A stretch of 64,000 nucleotides of DNA, from contig CM030711.1 of the NCBI GenBank assembly GCA_017979445.1, positions 5,797,221 to 5,861,220 on the forward strand. The letters are read 5' to 3'. A model generated the notes under the pieces. The model had not been told where the DNA came from. It did not search any database and worked only from the letters and a program-made list of their open reading frames with translations. Source of the DNA: Akebia trifoliata. Taxonomy: Eukaryota > Streptophyta > Magnoliopsida > Ranunculales > Lardizabalaceae. Every line of letters begins with the position of its first letter. Within the stretch, counting starts at the first letter, position 1. The translations under genes were made by a program, and so were the position numbers. Shown here in pieces: positions 1-11,460 of this stretch.

Positions 1-1575
1 CACAATTGTGTTCTCTAACACAAGATCAAACAACCCGTGTCTCATAATATAATTATGAATTTGCTTTACATATGAAGTACACCTCAAGCCACTACAAGCA
101 AGTAGAATACTCCCGATCATCATCGCATCCACCTTTATTCCTTCCATCTGTACTTCCCGAAACAATTCCACGGATTCCAAATAACAACCATTCTGAGCAC
201 TGCCAGCAATGATTGTCGTCCAAGATATGAAGTCTTTATTGGGCATCTTATCGAAAACCCGGTCCATATAATTTGCATTCGAGCATTTTGCATACATATC
301 TAGGAGTGTGTTTCCAACCTGTAAATCAGAATCTAATCCATGTTTTATTGCATAGGCATGAACTTCCATCCCATTCGATAGATTTCCCAACCGACCGGAC
401 GTAGAAGCCATACTTAAAACCGAGACCTGGTCAGTTTCATGACCTGCTTCCAGCATTTCATGGAAAAAAACAACAGATTCTTCATAAAGACCATTCTGTA
501 CAAAACCCGAAAGCATCGAATTCCACGATACATTATCCTTCTCATCCATCTTGCGAAACACTCGTATGGCTTCACCCATTCTACCACATCTCGAATACAT
601 AACTACCAACGCATTGGCTTCATAAACACTGAGTTCCCGACCAGATTTCAAAAGAGATGCATGGATCTCCATACCTAATTTTGAGAAAGATGATTCCTCA
701 CAAGCTTGAAGAGCGCCTACAACAGTATATGAATTCATGGGTACGCCCACACTTTGCATTTCTCGGAAAAGCCTCAAGGCCTGAACAGATTGCCCATTGG
801 CCGAACAGGCCGAAATGATAGAGTTCCATGACACAACATCACCCTTATCATCCATTCTGTCAAACAATAGTGTCGCTCCATTGAAATCATCGCATTTCGC
901 ATACATAGTCACAAGTGAATTAACAACAAACACAATTTCAACAAACCCACATTTGATTGCTAGACCATGAATCTCAGTCCCATAATTAAGATCTTTCATC
1001 CCACCACAAGCTTTCAAAACAGAAGGAAAAGTGCAAGCATCAACAGGTATATCCAATACCCGCATTTCCCGATACAATTCAAGCGCTCCTAAAAATTCCC
1101 CATTTGAAACATATGCACCCATCATTGCATTCCAAGTGAAAATGGTTCTATTAGGCATTTCATCAAACAGTTTCTGAGCATCTAAAAGAGACCCACATTT
1201 CCCATACATGAACACTATTTTGGTGTTCAAAAACACAGAATCAGAACTCAAATTTGATGTGAGGATATGTGCATGGATTTGCTGGCCTTGTGCAAATGCT
1301 TTTTTACTAGAACAAAGTTCTAGAATGGATGAATAAGCTTCATCTGGAGGAAATTGATGAGGGTTTTGGTTGAAGAAGTTGTTGAGTGAAAGAAAAGCTT
1401 CTTTGAGGTTTCCTTGCTTGCATATCTCTTTGAGATATGGGGATGATTCAATGGGTTTTTGAGAGGTTTTGGAGATTTGGAGAGATGGATTTTTATGGGT
1501 TTTGAAAAAGGTAGGTTGGGTGTAGGTTAGAGTTGATGAGGTGTGGCAATAACACTGTTGCAGTGCCATGGCCAT
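1..1575 (-). CDS. OTP86: Pentatricopeptide repeat (PPR) protein, OTP86-like, partial
   Basis: An uninterrupted minus-strand frame of 525 codons runs from the ATG at 1575 to the left edge, so the 3' end lies outside the window. The product has a hydrophobic/Ser/Thr-rich N terminus suited to organelle targeting, followed by repeated PLS-class PPR motifs (for example VFMYGKCGSLLDAQKLFDEM, FTWNAMMGAYVSNG, SWNSMLSGFVQNG and ISWTTIIAGSAQNG). The order and wording of these repeats match, from memory, Arabidopsis OTP86 (At3g63370), a DYW-type factor needed for editing of plastid rps14 RNA. The E and DYW domains expected at the C terminus would lie beyond base 1 and cannot be checked. Intronless structure is typical of PPR genes. 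A second in-frame ATG follows six bases later; an upstream ATG at 1616 is out of frame and stops quickly. The family call is near certain; the exact orthology is likely. Confidence 0.88.
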   Translation of the reverse strand, partial: MAMALQQCYCHTSSTLTYTQPTFFKTHKNPSLQISKTSQKPIESSPYLKEICKQGNLKEAFLSLNNFFNQNPHQFPPDEAYSSILELCSSKKAFAQGQQIHAHILTSNLSSDSVFLNTKIVFMYGKCGSLLDAQKLFDEMPNRTIFTWNAMMGAYVSNGEFLGALELYREMRVLDIPVDACTFPSVLKACGGMKDLNYGTEIHGLAIKCGFVEIVFVVNSLVTMYAKCDDFNGATLLFDRMDDKGDVVSWNSIISACSANGQSVQALRLFREMQSVGVPMNSYTVVGALQACEESSFSKLGMEIHASLLKSGRELSVYEANALVVMYSRCGRMGEAIRVFRKMDEKDNVSWNSMLSGFVQNGLYEESVVFFHEMLEAGHETDQVSVLSMASTSGRLGNLSNGMEVHAYAIKHGLDSDLQVGNTLLDMYAKCSNANYMDRVFDKMPNKDFISWTTIIAGSAQNGCYLESVELFREVQMEGIKVDAMMIGSILLACSGLRCTSYVKQIHNYIMRHGLFDLVLENTIV

Positions 1576-3410
1576 CAAAGACTTGGTGTTGCAGGGAAGC
1601 TGAAGTGAGTGCGCATGATAAGAGCGTAGGCGCATAAGCAGAGTAAACCGTCCTGCTTTTGATATTATGCGCCTGTTCTTATGTAACTGGATGATACACT
1701 AGTCAGTAGTAACGGACTAACGGTTGAGTTTTAAAACCCGGTATGCCGCTACCGAGTTGACACGTCCGAGTTCTTTTTGGACGGGTTAAACTGTTTAAAT
1801 TTTTTTTTAAATTATTTATTTGTTTACCATTTGTGTTTGAATAATTACTATTTTTCATTATTATATGGTAGATTAGTAGATGCTCCTCACGAAGTTACAT
1901 CAATAACTCAAAACCCAATTGATTCGATTAAATTTCTTTGACTAGATCAATATTTTTAAATTGGTCGAGTCATTGTAATGGATGATTCACATTGATTATC
2001 TTGCCTGGTGGCTTTCAAATCATTAGAGTCTCAATCAAACGAACGAGTTTCAAAGCTATGATAGACGATTATGATCTATCCATAAGCACAATTTTATAAG
2101 ATGAGTCGTGATGAATGCACACGGTTTTGGTACACAATTGGGTACGCAGCTAACGTTGCAAAGCCACAAAATCATAGATCTTTTTCATCGGGATACACAA
2201 GAAAAAGATATGCGATTATGTGCCCTTGTCATATCAGTTGACGTACTAAAACCGCGTGCATTCATCATTACTCTTATAGGATATATTGTTAACAATGAAG
2301 GAGTTCAACTTTTAATAGTTAATCACTACATACATGGTCTTAAACTCAATTTATATTGATTGATTTTCATATATTTAAATTGAAATAATTATAATTTTAT
2401 AATAAAATAAGATAGATTAAGAAATATTTAATCATAAAATAATATTTTTATTTATATAATAATTATTTAAAATCTAAAAAAATTAATTATTTTAATTAAA
2501 ATCTATAAAATACCGGTTGACTCAGCTAAGTTTTACTGAGTTGGACAAGATTTTCAAAATATCGTCTGAGACGCCTTGTGAGATGATGTGAATGTTGAGA
2601 CGTGAAACACCGTGTACATCTGTATCGTTGCTAAACAAGACCGGGTGAGTCATCTCTTTCTTGGACAACATTTAAAACCATTACTACTTGTATAAGTGCT
2701 CATTCTTTTTGTACTCGTCAAATGTAGGCCCCCGGTGGAGGATTAGATGATCTAGCTCTGAACAAAGTGGAATGGAGGAACCAACTCCAATTAGGGCATT
2801 CCATACATTGACAAACATAGTCCATACTCATTTACAAAATTATTAAGATTATCCTTAAAAGTAAAAAAAAAAGGAGAATGACTTTGAAAGACTCTTTATT
2901 GAAAATATGTATCGAATAGTTCGCTAATAAAGAATACAGTCCATTGAAGTCCCACATAATAAAATATTAATCTATTAAAAATCTTTTAAAGATTTAAAAA
3001 AAAAATACTTAAAATACACTTTTAACAATTTTACAAAATGTTTGATCTAAAAATATAGGGGGTCAATTAAAAAAACTCAACTAATTTATTTAGTTATTAA
3101 TATTTTAGTGAAAAATAAAAAATAAAAATTTTATTTCTTAAAAAAATTCAATATAATTTTTATTTGACACATTTTTGTCGACTTTGCTAATTTTTGAGTT
3201 GAATCAATTAAATGGGCATTTAAGTCGAATTTTAAAATTATATTTTAATAAATCTAATATTCATAGACTAAATCAATTTGATGATGATCATCCTCATCTC
3301 CATCATCATCATTGGTGTAGTCATCAACATCTATGTGTTTTAAAGATTATTAGTTTTGATCAGAGAAACAAGATTTAAAAAAAAAAAAATTATCTACAAG
3401 AAATGACCAT

Positions 3411-4005
3411 AATTAAAGGGGCATGCTATTAATTATAAAACATAAGAGTAATTCAAATATTCTCAAATAAACATAGTTCTTTAAACTTAAAAAATCATTA
3501 AAAGGGTTATTATGATATTTTCACTTCAAAAATTCATTTTTAAGCTAATATTTGATAAATTAAGTATTAAAGAGTCCATATTTTTTTTAGAAAGAACTTT
3601 TTTATACATATTTTCAAAACATAGGTCTTTGCATTAATTAAAGGGGCATGCCATTAATTATAAAACATAAGAGTAATTCAAATATTCTCAAATAAACATA
3701 GTTATTTAAACTTAAAAAATCATTAAAAGGGTTATTATGATATTTTCACTTCAAAAATTCATTTTTAAACTAATATTTTATAAATTAAGTATTAAAGAGT
3801 CCATATTTTTTTTAGAAAGAACTTTTTTATACATATTTTCAAAACATAGGTTTTTTGCATTAATTAAAAGGGTTATTATGATATTTTCACTTCAAAAATT
3901 TATTTTTAAGCTAATATTTGATAAATTAAGTATTAAAGAGTCCATATTTTTTTTTAGAAAGAACTTTTTTATACATATTTTCAAAACATAGGTCTTTGCA
4001 TTAAT
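3411..4005. repeat. AT-rich tandem repeat, 225-bp unit, about 2.6 copies
   Basis: Unit 1 begins at 3411 and unit 2 at 3636 (both start AATTAAAGGGGCATGC). They are almost identical over the full 225 bases, ending TTTTCAAAACATAGG. A third unit starts at 3862 but lacks about 80 internal bases, jumping from AATTAAAAG straight to GGTTATTATG, and ends near 4005. The open frame across 3737-3991 simply reads through this repeat and is not a gene. Confidence 0.9.
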
Positions 4006-4007
4006 TG

Positions 4008-4062
4008 CTCCCCCCCCCCCCCCCCCCCCCCCCCTCCCCCTCACACACACACACACACACAC
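4008..4062. repeat. Poly-C tract followed by (CA)n
   Basis: About 25 cytosines in a row at 4010-4034, then CCCCCT and a (CA)n run to 4062. It abuts the end of the third copy of the neighbouring AT-rich repeat. Long poly-C is also prone to assembly error. Confidence 0.95.
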
Positions 4063-4536
4063 AAAACCCACTAATAATAATTCATAAACATTTGGCCTCA
4101 TTGTTTAATTATAACTTATCATCTAAAAACCATCTTGGTCTTGGCTGAAAATTTATTTATTAATGGTTGAAGCATTGTTAGAATAAAAGTTTGAAATTAG
4201 CTACACTTTAGAAAACTAAAACTTCCATTGTTTAAGATTGATGGATAAGAAATACCCCAACTCTAAGGAAGTTTTGCAATGCTCAACAAGATAAGTCAAA
4301 AGATCACTCAATTTTGAACAGACGACCAGAAGGAAAAAACCCCTATCACTAGTTTTACCGTTGAACCAACCCCCTCTTCTCCCAAGGGTCATTATTTAGG
4401 TTGAATTATTCGGAAAAAAAAAAAACTAAATTAAATCAGTAATGATGAGAACAAAATAATTGATGCCAGAACTGAAGTGTAATGTAATCAATATGTGCTG
4501 AAAAAATAACAAGACAAGACAATATCAGAAAGTAAT

Positions 4537-4848
4537 ATAGAATATATATTTGTAACAATGGTCCTGATAGACAACAAATTAGAGGACTATTATTGAATGA
4601 TTTAGATGTCGACAACTATAACCAATGATAGCCCCAATGACAAGTTATAAAATTCTGAAAATGAGGTTCATTGTAGTTAGAAAAAATCTGAAACTTCAAT
4701 CATTATCTATTTATTTATATAGATAGATAGAATATATATTTGTAACAATGGTCGAGATAGACAACAAACTGAAGAACTATTATTGAATGATTTAGATGTA
4801 GACAACCATGACCAATGATAGCCACGGTGACAAGTTATAAAATTCTAG
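4537..4848. repeat. 190-bp direct duplication
   Basis: The 120-base stretch starting ATAGAATATATATTTG at 4537 recurs at 4727 with only a few substitutions (shared GATAGACAACAAA, TATTGAATGATTTAGATG and GACAAGTTATAAAATTCT), giving a period of 190 bases. No coding potential is seen. Confidence 0.85.
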
Positions 4849-5531
4849 TGAGGTTAGGACTCACCATCAATGGGTCCCACCATAGAAGTCTCATCGGTGT
4901 GGAATCGAACAGATTGCATAATCCTAATCGTCAGTTCTGCTTAGCAAAAAAATTCATCTAATACATGATATTCTTTTCGACGAACATGACAGATTAGGCA
5001 AACAGTTCAGAAGCAAGACTTGAGTTAATTAAATCTTATGAGAGTTTTAATTCACCAAACAGGAAAGTAGGAGCCCTCCTAAAAGTTTCAATTTATGGTT
5101 TGAAACCAAAATCATAGACTTTAAGAGCTTAAAATTCAAAAGTAACATAGTTTGCTCAATCAAAGGGTGAGAATAAATAATTCAGTCTCAACAAAATACC
5201 AAGAAGTTGACACACAGAATTCATGATTTTAGAACAAAAAACTCTTAAAATAACTCAAAATCTTAAATACAACTAGTTATTCCTCTACTTTGGCACATTA
5301 ACTTATAAAATACCAAAACGTGCATTATAAATACCTCAACTTAGCAAATACAAGTACCAACGATTTCCAGTTACAGGTGCCTCTCTCTCTCCTTCTCATC
5401 CTAGTTGTCGGCTTCAACATTAAATGACCATTATTCGTTGACACCATCATTATCAAGATCACCATCAATCCATGATCAATGGGATTTAAGGTCACTTGTC
5501 CGATGAAACTTGTGATTGACACATTTGCAGC

Positions 5532-8500
5532 TCAAAGAGATTTATCGGGCACCTCTTTCTCCTTGGCCGATAGATGGCCATTTCCTTCATGGTCACCACC
5601 TTCCACTCCTTGAACAGGTGCTTGCTTTACAACAGCACCTACTAGATCTTCTTCACCTTCATCTTTTGCGTCAAGCTTCCTTACGGTGAGATGCTGAAGC
5701 CCTCCAGTAGAGGACGTGTCCTCAACAACCGGGACATACTTTCCCTCAATGAATCCCATTGAATTCAAGGTACTAACAAAGCGGTAAGTGACACCCTGCT
5801 TTGGTTGGAGATTTAGACTAAGCCTCGAGTTTACGGCAGAAATCTTACCCTCGATGAGCTTGTCTTTAAGGTCCTTCTTTGCCATTGGGGTGAACTGACG
5901 GTCCAACGATCTTGCAGCAGCCAACCAGGCCAGAACAATAATAAGCAATATCCCTCCGAGATAAGGCGTCGAATTTGAGAGGGAACCGAAAGTTAAAATG
6001 AGGAATTGTTGAATCAAAGCACCTCCCGATTTCCCTAAAGGATTGCAGACCACATCAATTGCTGCTTTTCCTTTCACCTGGCATGCAAGTAACCATTTAA
6101 TTAGGATGGTATACTACCAAAGCCAATTTCAATTATAAAAAATAATGTCTATTTAGAATGGACAGCTCGTATGGACCTCGGGGGGACTTTGAAGTCTCCA
6201 AAGAGCATACCCCAAACTTGTCTCTTTCTTCTCAATAGCTCGTATGGACTGTTACCCCCCTAGCCCCCTTGGGGGAGGGAACATTCAGAATATTAGCTAC
6301 TTTTAGAAGAGATTCTCTTTGCAAAAGATAGTTCTCTAAGAGGGGTCATGATGAATTATTAGCGAGAGCTTCAGAGTCAATTATAGGTCGCTCTGAACTT
6401 CAGATGCTAAGAACGGAGTCAAATTCAGCTATAGAACCGTCCATCAAACTGAAATTGTATTTTTATGGCGCCAATGCTCATTTGCAATGCTTTTGGGTTC
6501 AGTTGGACAGTTCCTTTCAATAACATTTTTTTTACCGACTTTTATGTACATGAATCATGAATGTTATAGACAAGAGTAAGAAAGATCATTGCACCTTCGT
6601 TTCTTCATCCAATGGAATGTAAGCCATCTCTTTGCAGGGATCAAACAAGCTGTATTTTGCACTCTTGCTAAAGATGTTCTGTAGAGCTCCAACATAAACT
6701 GCCGCTAGAAGTGGGGTCACACCGAGACTCCCAAACAATGGAGCCAATGGATCACTGAATAAAACTAATGAGAAAAAAGCAACTCCCGTAACAAGTAGAA
6801 CAGTGGGTGTGATTGCAGCTGCTACACCCCATCCAAATTTCCGAAAGATCACTCGACTGAGTAGCATCATTGTGAATGTAGCGATTCCGGTGCATGTTGA
6901 AAAATCACCCATGAAGGCAGAGTACTCATTGGGACTGGGAAACTACCAATCACAATTTATTTTAATATGATACCATGAAGAAAAGAGAAACATTTCCTCA
7001 CTAATTTAGTAAGATTTTAAGTCTTACTAAGGGTTGTTTTGCTCTAATGGATTATTACCACATTGGCAACCCAACACCACAGCCCTCTAGATCTCATGGA
7101 AAAACTCAGATCCAAAAAAACGTTCATATTTTTATTTTATTTTCGGGCTTGATCCAAGGTTTTGAAAATGGGTGGCTAATAAACTTCCACAGAACCCACA
7201 AATTTAAAATTAAATTTCAAGGGTAAAAAACAAATTCTACTACCCTGTGGGATATTATCATGTTTTTGGATGCCACAAGGTGAGGTCAATGACCCTTACT
7301 AAGAGTTGAAATCTTACTAAGTTAGTAAGGCTAATTGCACTCTTAAGAAAATAACTTCTACTACTACAATTATCACTGGGGCACCAAAAAAATCATAGGA
7401 AAGAATAAGGGAACAAAGATTTGATTTACCTGAGCCTTGAGCTTGGATTTCCATGTAACTTCAACAAGGTTGATACTGATCCCGTAGGCAACAACCAAAG
7501 TTGCAAGATCCCTCACGTACCTTGAAGACAACAGAAACTTAAGACTTTCCATCGTTCCCATCTTCGGCTTGTCCTGTAAGACATAGCATGAAGTTTCCAA
7601 TAGTGTACAAATAGAAGATATTGAGTTTAAGATTGGAAGAATAGTTTTAAAAAAAATTCAAAGAACTACCATTAACTAACCTTCTTCTTCTTCACCCGCC
7701 CAGTTTCTGTCTTAATAACCCTGTTCATTCCCCAATAGATTCCACATATAACTAGCCCTAAGGCCACTACAATGCTCATCATTCCTTTGAGGGATACAGC
7801 CCATCCATCAACCCCAGGTCCTAAATTCTTTCGTAAGTTGGAGAAATATTTCACAGTTCGACCTGAAAATACAAGAGCAATATTTGCTCCCAGCCCGAAT
7901 AGCGGATAGAATTGAGACGCTTCATCCACTGTGGTGATCTAAATCCCATACACCAAAAAACATTTTAAATACTAATTACTTTAATAAATAACAAATTCAA
8001 GAAACAGAATAGAATTAAATAACCATATAAGGATTAGTAAATTGCGGGTCTAAAACCATGCAATAAGAAGAAGAAACAGATTAAGAATCAACTCAGTATA
8101 ATATATTCTAGCTAAGTATTAGTGCAAGTTAACAATACCAAATAAGTGGTCTGATACATTAAAGTTGTAAAATTCAATTAGCCCAAAATCATATTTAAAC
8201 AACCAAACTGGTAACAAACATGTAATCGCCTCAATACCCACCAAATTATATAAACAACACCCAATAAGCGGTCTGATCCATCAAAGTAGTAATATTCAAT
8301 TAGCCCAAAATCATATTTAAACAACCAAACCAGTAACAAAAACATAATCGTCTCAATACCCACCAAATTACATAAATAACACCCAATAAGTGGTCTGATA
8401 CATCAAAGTTGTAAAATTCAATTAGTCCAAAATCATATTTAAACAGCCAAACCAGTAACAAACATGTAATCTTCATACCCACCCAATTATATAAACAACA

Positions 8501-9758
8501 CCCAATAAGTGGTCTGATCCATCAAAGTTGTAAAATTCAATTAGTTCAAAATCATATTTAAACAACCAAACCACTAACAAACATGTAATCTTCTCAATAC
8601 CCCCCAGATCATGTTAACAACACCCAAGAAGTGGTCTGATACGTCAAAGAAGTAAAATTAAATTAGCCCAAAATCATATTTAAACAACCAAACCAGTAAC
8701 AAACATGTAATCTTCTCAATACCCCCAGATCATGTTAACAACACCCAATAAGTGGTCTGATACGTCAAAGAAGTAAAATTAAATTAGCCCAAAATCATAA
8801 CCGAACCAGTAACAAACACGTGATCATCACAATACCCACCAAATTACATAAAAAAATCCACTTAGAAAAAGAAACAATAAATCTAATAATGCATATATTC
8901 CCCCATCTATGCAGACACAATTTAGTAATAAAATAAAATGAAAGAAACTTCCCCAAAACCACATAAACCCATTAAAATTTTCAAATTTCTCACCTGATTA
9001 GCATAACCCCAGAATAGCAATGAAACCACCACACTGCCCCAAAGCTCAGCCATAACATAAAAAATACAGAAACTCCATATCCGAAAAATCGCAATGGGGC
9101 CAAGGAAACTTGGACCGAGAATTTCCAAAAGCCGATCAGCCAATCCAATTGGATGAATCACATTAACATTTGGATACAGAAGAAATGCAAATGCCCCAAA
9201 GAATGCAATAAAGGGCAGCATACAAGTGTAAAAAAGCGCCTCTTTCGACAAAACATTCGAAAGCTTATTGTACAAAATCATAAACCCAATCGCTGTAGGC
9301 AAATTGACCCATGTTTTCAAAAAGGGAATAATCTCAGCACTGCTTCCTTGGGCCGTAACAACAAGAACATCCTTCGTGTCACGAAGAATTGTGTAATTGA
9401 AGAGAATACAGAAGAACATAAGCCCTAAAGGTGCCACCTTTTTCAAAGTTTCGATTTCTACACCTAAGAACTTCTTGGCGGGAAGATTAGATGGATTTGA
9501 TTCTGAAGCAAAAGCTGAAGAATCGGCTGTAGCAGCCGAACATCGAATCCCCAAAGGTTCATGGTTTGATGAAATTGGATTGGAATTGTGGAATTTTTTA
9601 AAGAGTGGTGAAGTTGAGAATGAGTTGAGACGAGTAGAGGAAACCCTAATTTCGCTGCGATTGCTGGTTTTGAGTCTTAGAGTTTGTTTTCTGGAATGAT
9701 TGAAGTTGAGATTGGGAAGATAAGGGAGACATGGAGAGGTTCTAAGAAGAATCTCCAT
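5532..9758 (-). CDS. NTT: Plastidic ATP/ADP (nucleotide triphosphate) transporter
   Basis: Five exons on the minus strand: 9758-8994, 7938-7681, 7573-7430, 6942-6595 and 6077-5532, all with GT-AG junctions and all in phase 0; 686 residues. The product is the chloroplast-envelope NTT/AATP antiporter that exchanges cytosolic ATP for stromal ADP. Residues 1 to about 95 are a Ser/Thr-rich transit peptide with no homology; the multi-spanning carrier domain follows from KFLGVEIETLKKVAPLGLMF. Charged residues that align with those reported as essential in Arabidopsis NTT1 are present: K148 (FLKTW), E238 (AELWG), E379 (NLVEVTW) and K521 (PLGKSGG). The ATG at 9758 gives the expected N terminus MEILLRTS. 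The hydrophilic C-terminal tail is about 60 residues longer than I recall for Arabidopsis, mostly from an in-frame insert between two IEGK motifs. Intron 1 (7939-8993) contains a minisatellite; intron 3 (6943-7429) contains a MITE-like element. Confidence 0.95.
6997..7335. mobile_element. MITE-like inverted-repeat element in NTT intron 3
   Basis: The left end (6998-7033, containing TTTAGTAAGATTTTAAG and TCTTACTAAGGG) is the inverted copy of the right end (7293-7330, containing CCCTTACTAAGAG, GAAATCTTACTAAG and TTAGTAAGG). The interior, with CTCATGGAAAAACTCAGATC and GGGCTTGATCCAAGG, recurs in reverse orientation near 28680-28870 and partially near 34930-35090, so this is a dispersed family. 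It lies entirely inside intron 3 and should be removed by splicing. The superfamily cannot be named; I see no clear target duplication. Confidence 0.7.
8130..8860. repeat. 121-bp minisatellite in NTT intron 1, six copies
   Basis: The marker GTGGTCTGAT (or GCGGTCTGAT) occurs at 8146, 8268, 8390, 8509, 8631 and 8752, i.e. periods of 122, 122, 119, 122 and 121 bases. Each unit carries AATTCAATTAGCCCAAAATC, AACAACCAAACCAGTAACAA and CCCACCAAATTAT-like segments. The last unit has a deletion of about 20 bases. It fills most of the 1,055-bp first intron. Minus-strand open frames reading FKYDFGLIE repeatedly are artefacts of this array. Confidence 0.95.
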
Positions 9759-10679
9759 GGCTCTCGCTTTATGTATCTGAAACCCTAAAAATCTGAGAAG
9801 ATGTTAAAAGGAAACAAAATTAGAAGGTCATCTCCAAGATTGTAACTGAAGTGTGCAACTCTCTCATCAGTGTCATCACTTCATTTTCTTAAAAAATATC
9901 ATCTCGAGAAAAACTATTTTTATTGGAAAATCTGTTCCTAGATTATTTGTAAGAATTGATATCGACAGGTTGATTATGGGAAAAATTACTTAAGATTCTT
10001 TCTAATCAGTCCTCGATAAATAGTCTATTTAGTAAATCCCTCTTTTTTAATCAGTCACTGAACCCCACTTTGGTCATTTCTCACGAATTGTCCCAATCAT
10101 TAAATTCATCATTTTCATCTAAAAAATTTGGATTTTGAATATCCCAATCGAATTTTAGAGATTCCATTTTGATGAAATTATAGGGTGACTTAAACATGCC
10201 CCTCCATGCTTTGGTGAATGCTTGCACAACCATTGATTTTTAAAAGTGATGAGATACCCATGACCTTAGTCTGACAAAGACCAACGAAAAATTGATCTAA
10301 ATACCCTCATCTTCAACTTCAAAATTTTTAAACATTTATTTTCTTCAAAATATTTTCATATCAGGTCATCAAATACGAGTTTTAGTTGTACAATAGTGTA
10401 TTTTCCTTAAATTCATTTATGGTGCAAAGTAATTTTCTTTTTTGGGTGAGAAAGTGTTTTCTACGAAAGAAAATGATTTTCCCACCTCAGTTTTTCACTC
10501 TAGTTCGCAGCACTAAGACAGCAATTGGCGCTAAGGTTGGGGGACAACTTTATTTTTTTTAATCTCTACATCCCTTGCTTGCAATAAAAGGTTAAAAAGA
10601 GAGTGAGAGAGAAGGGCAATTTTGCAAATTGAAAATTTTTTTTAAAAAAAAAAAAAAAACATATATATATATATATATA
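9759..10679. other. NTT upstream region and left part of duplicated segment A
   Basis: No gene seen. The NTT promoter and 5' UTR should lie in 9759 to about 10190. From about 10197 (TGCCCCTCCATG) the sequence is paralogous to the DNA starting near 21055, marking the left limit of the large tandem duplication. It ends in a poly-A/(TA)n tract at 10640-10679, into which the first palindromic element is inserted. Confidence 0.6.
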
Positions 10680-11060
10680 GGGTCACGTTATTACAACCCC
10701 CTTTCGGACCCCCTTTGCGACACATCTTTTTGTCTTATATGGGCAAAAATGTTTGGAATGGGCTGATTTTTTGTGAAGATGATCTCTATGGTGAGGGGAT
10801 CATCCTGGCAAAAAATCATCCCATTCCAAAACTTCTAGACCGTCCGATTTTTGTTGAAAAATTATAGATCGTCCAATTTTTGTAAATCAATTTTGATGGG
10901 ATTAGAAGTTTTGGAATGGGATGATTTTTTGCCAGGATGATCCCCTCACCATAGAGATCATCCTCACAAAAAATCAGCCCATTCCAAATATTTTTGCCCA
11001 TATAAGACAAAAAGGTGTGTCGCAAAGGGGGTCCAAAAGGGGGTCGTAATAACGTGACCC
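10680..11060. mobile_element. Palindromic element E1 in (TA)n (Micron-like MITE)
   Basis: A 381-bp near-perfect palindrome: the left end GGGTCACGTTATTAC and the right end GTAATAACGTGACCC are reverse complements, and pairing continues for about 150 bases per arm (GCGACACA / TGTGTCGC; TTGTCTTATATGGGCAAAAA / its complement). It is flanked on both sides by (TA)n. Inside each arm is a smaller palindrome (GGAATGGGCTGATTTTTTGT ... AAAAAATCA-CCCATTCC) that is shared with the neighbouring elements and with 23655-24024. No protein is encoded; the open frames inside come from the palindrome. Confidence 0.85.
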
Positions 11061-11080
11061 ATATATATATATATATATAT

Positions 11081-11450
11081 GGATGGTGTTATTACGATCC
11101 CTTTTGCGACACACCATTTTGTCTTATATGGGCAAAAATATTTGGAATGGGCTGATTTTTTGTGAGGATGATCTTTGTGATGAGGGGATCATCCTGGCAA
11201 AAAATCATCACATTCCAAAACTTCTAACCCCATCAAAATTTATTTACAAAAATTGGACGGTCTAAAAATTTTCAACTTGAAAACATGGGGCTAGAAATTT
11301 CATAATGAGCTGATTTTTGGCAAGGATGATCTCCTCACCATAGAGATCATCCTCACAAAAAATCAGCCCATTCCAAACATTTTTGCCCATATAAGACAAA
11401 AAGGTGTGTCGCAAAGGGGGTCGTAATGGGGGTCGTAATAATCTGACCCT
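11081..11450. mobile_element. Palindromic element E2 in (TA)n
   Basis: A 370-bp palindrome next to E1, separated from it by 20 bases of (TA)n. Left part GGTGTTATTACGATCC, TTTTGCGACACACC; right part GGTGTGTCGCAAAGGGGGTC, CGTAATAATCTGACCC. It uses the same core module (TTGGAATGGGCTGATTTTT, GAGGATGATCT) as E1. The tip sequence is a diverged version of E1's. It is followed by another TA tract. Confidence 0.85.
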
Positions 11451-11460
11451 ATATATATAT

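Larger units (their letters stand above)
1576..5531. other. Intergenic region between PPR and NTT genes
   Basis: No convincing coding sequence. The short open frames here lack family motifs and fall in AT-rich DNA. It contains the promoter side of the PPR gene (1576 to about 1800), a three-copy AT-rich repeat (3411-4005), a poly-C/(CA)n tract and a 190-bp direct duplication (listed separately). The 3' UTR of the NTT gene should lie just below 5532. Confidence 0.7.

Noticed and set aside
3737..3991. 84-residue plus-strand frame with internal repetition
   Set aside because: It lies entirely in the AT-rich 225-bp tandem repeat and has no start context or homology.
5700..5890. Additional intron in the last NTT exon
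   Set aside because: There is a GTAAG donor-like site, but the acceptors I tested (AAGCAG and TTTGTTAG) give frameshifts or an immediate stop, while the unspliced reading is open to the end.
8178..8482. Minus-strand open frames with repeated FKYDFGLIE text
   Set aside because: They read through the 121-bp intronic minisatellite; no family match and the frame drifts between units.
9153..9699. Plus-strand frames overlapping NTT exon 1
   Set aside because: Antisense shadows of the NTT coding sequence.
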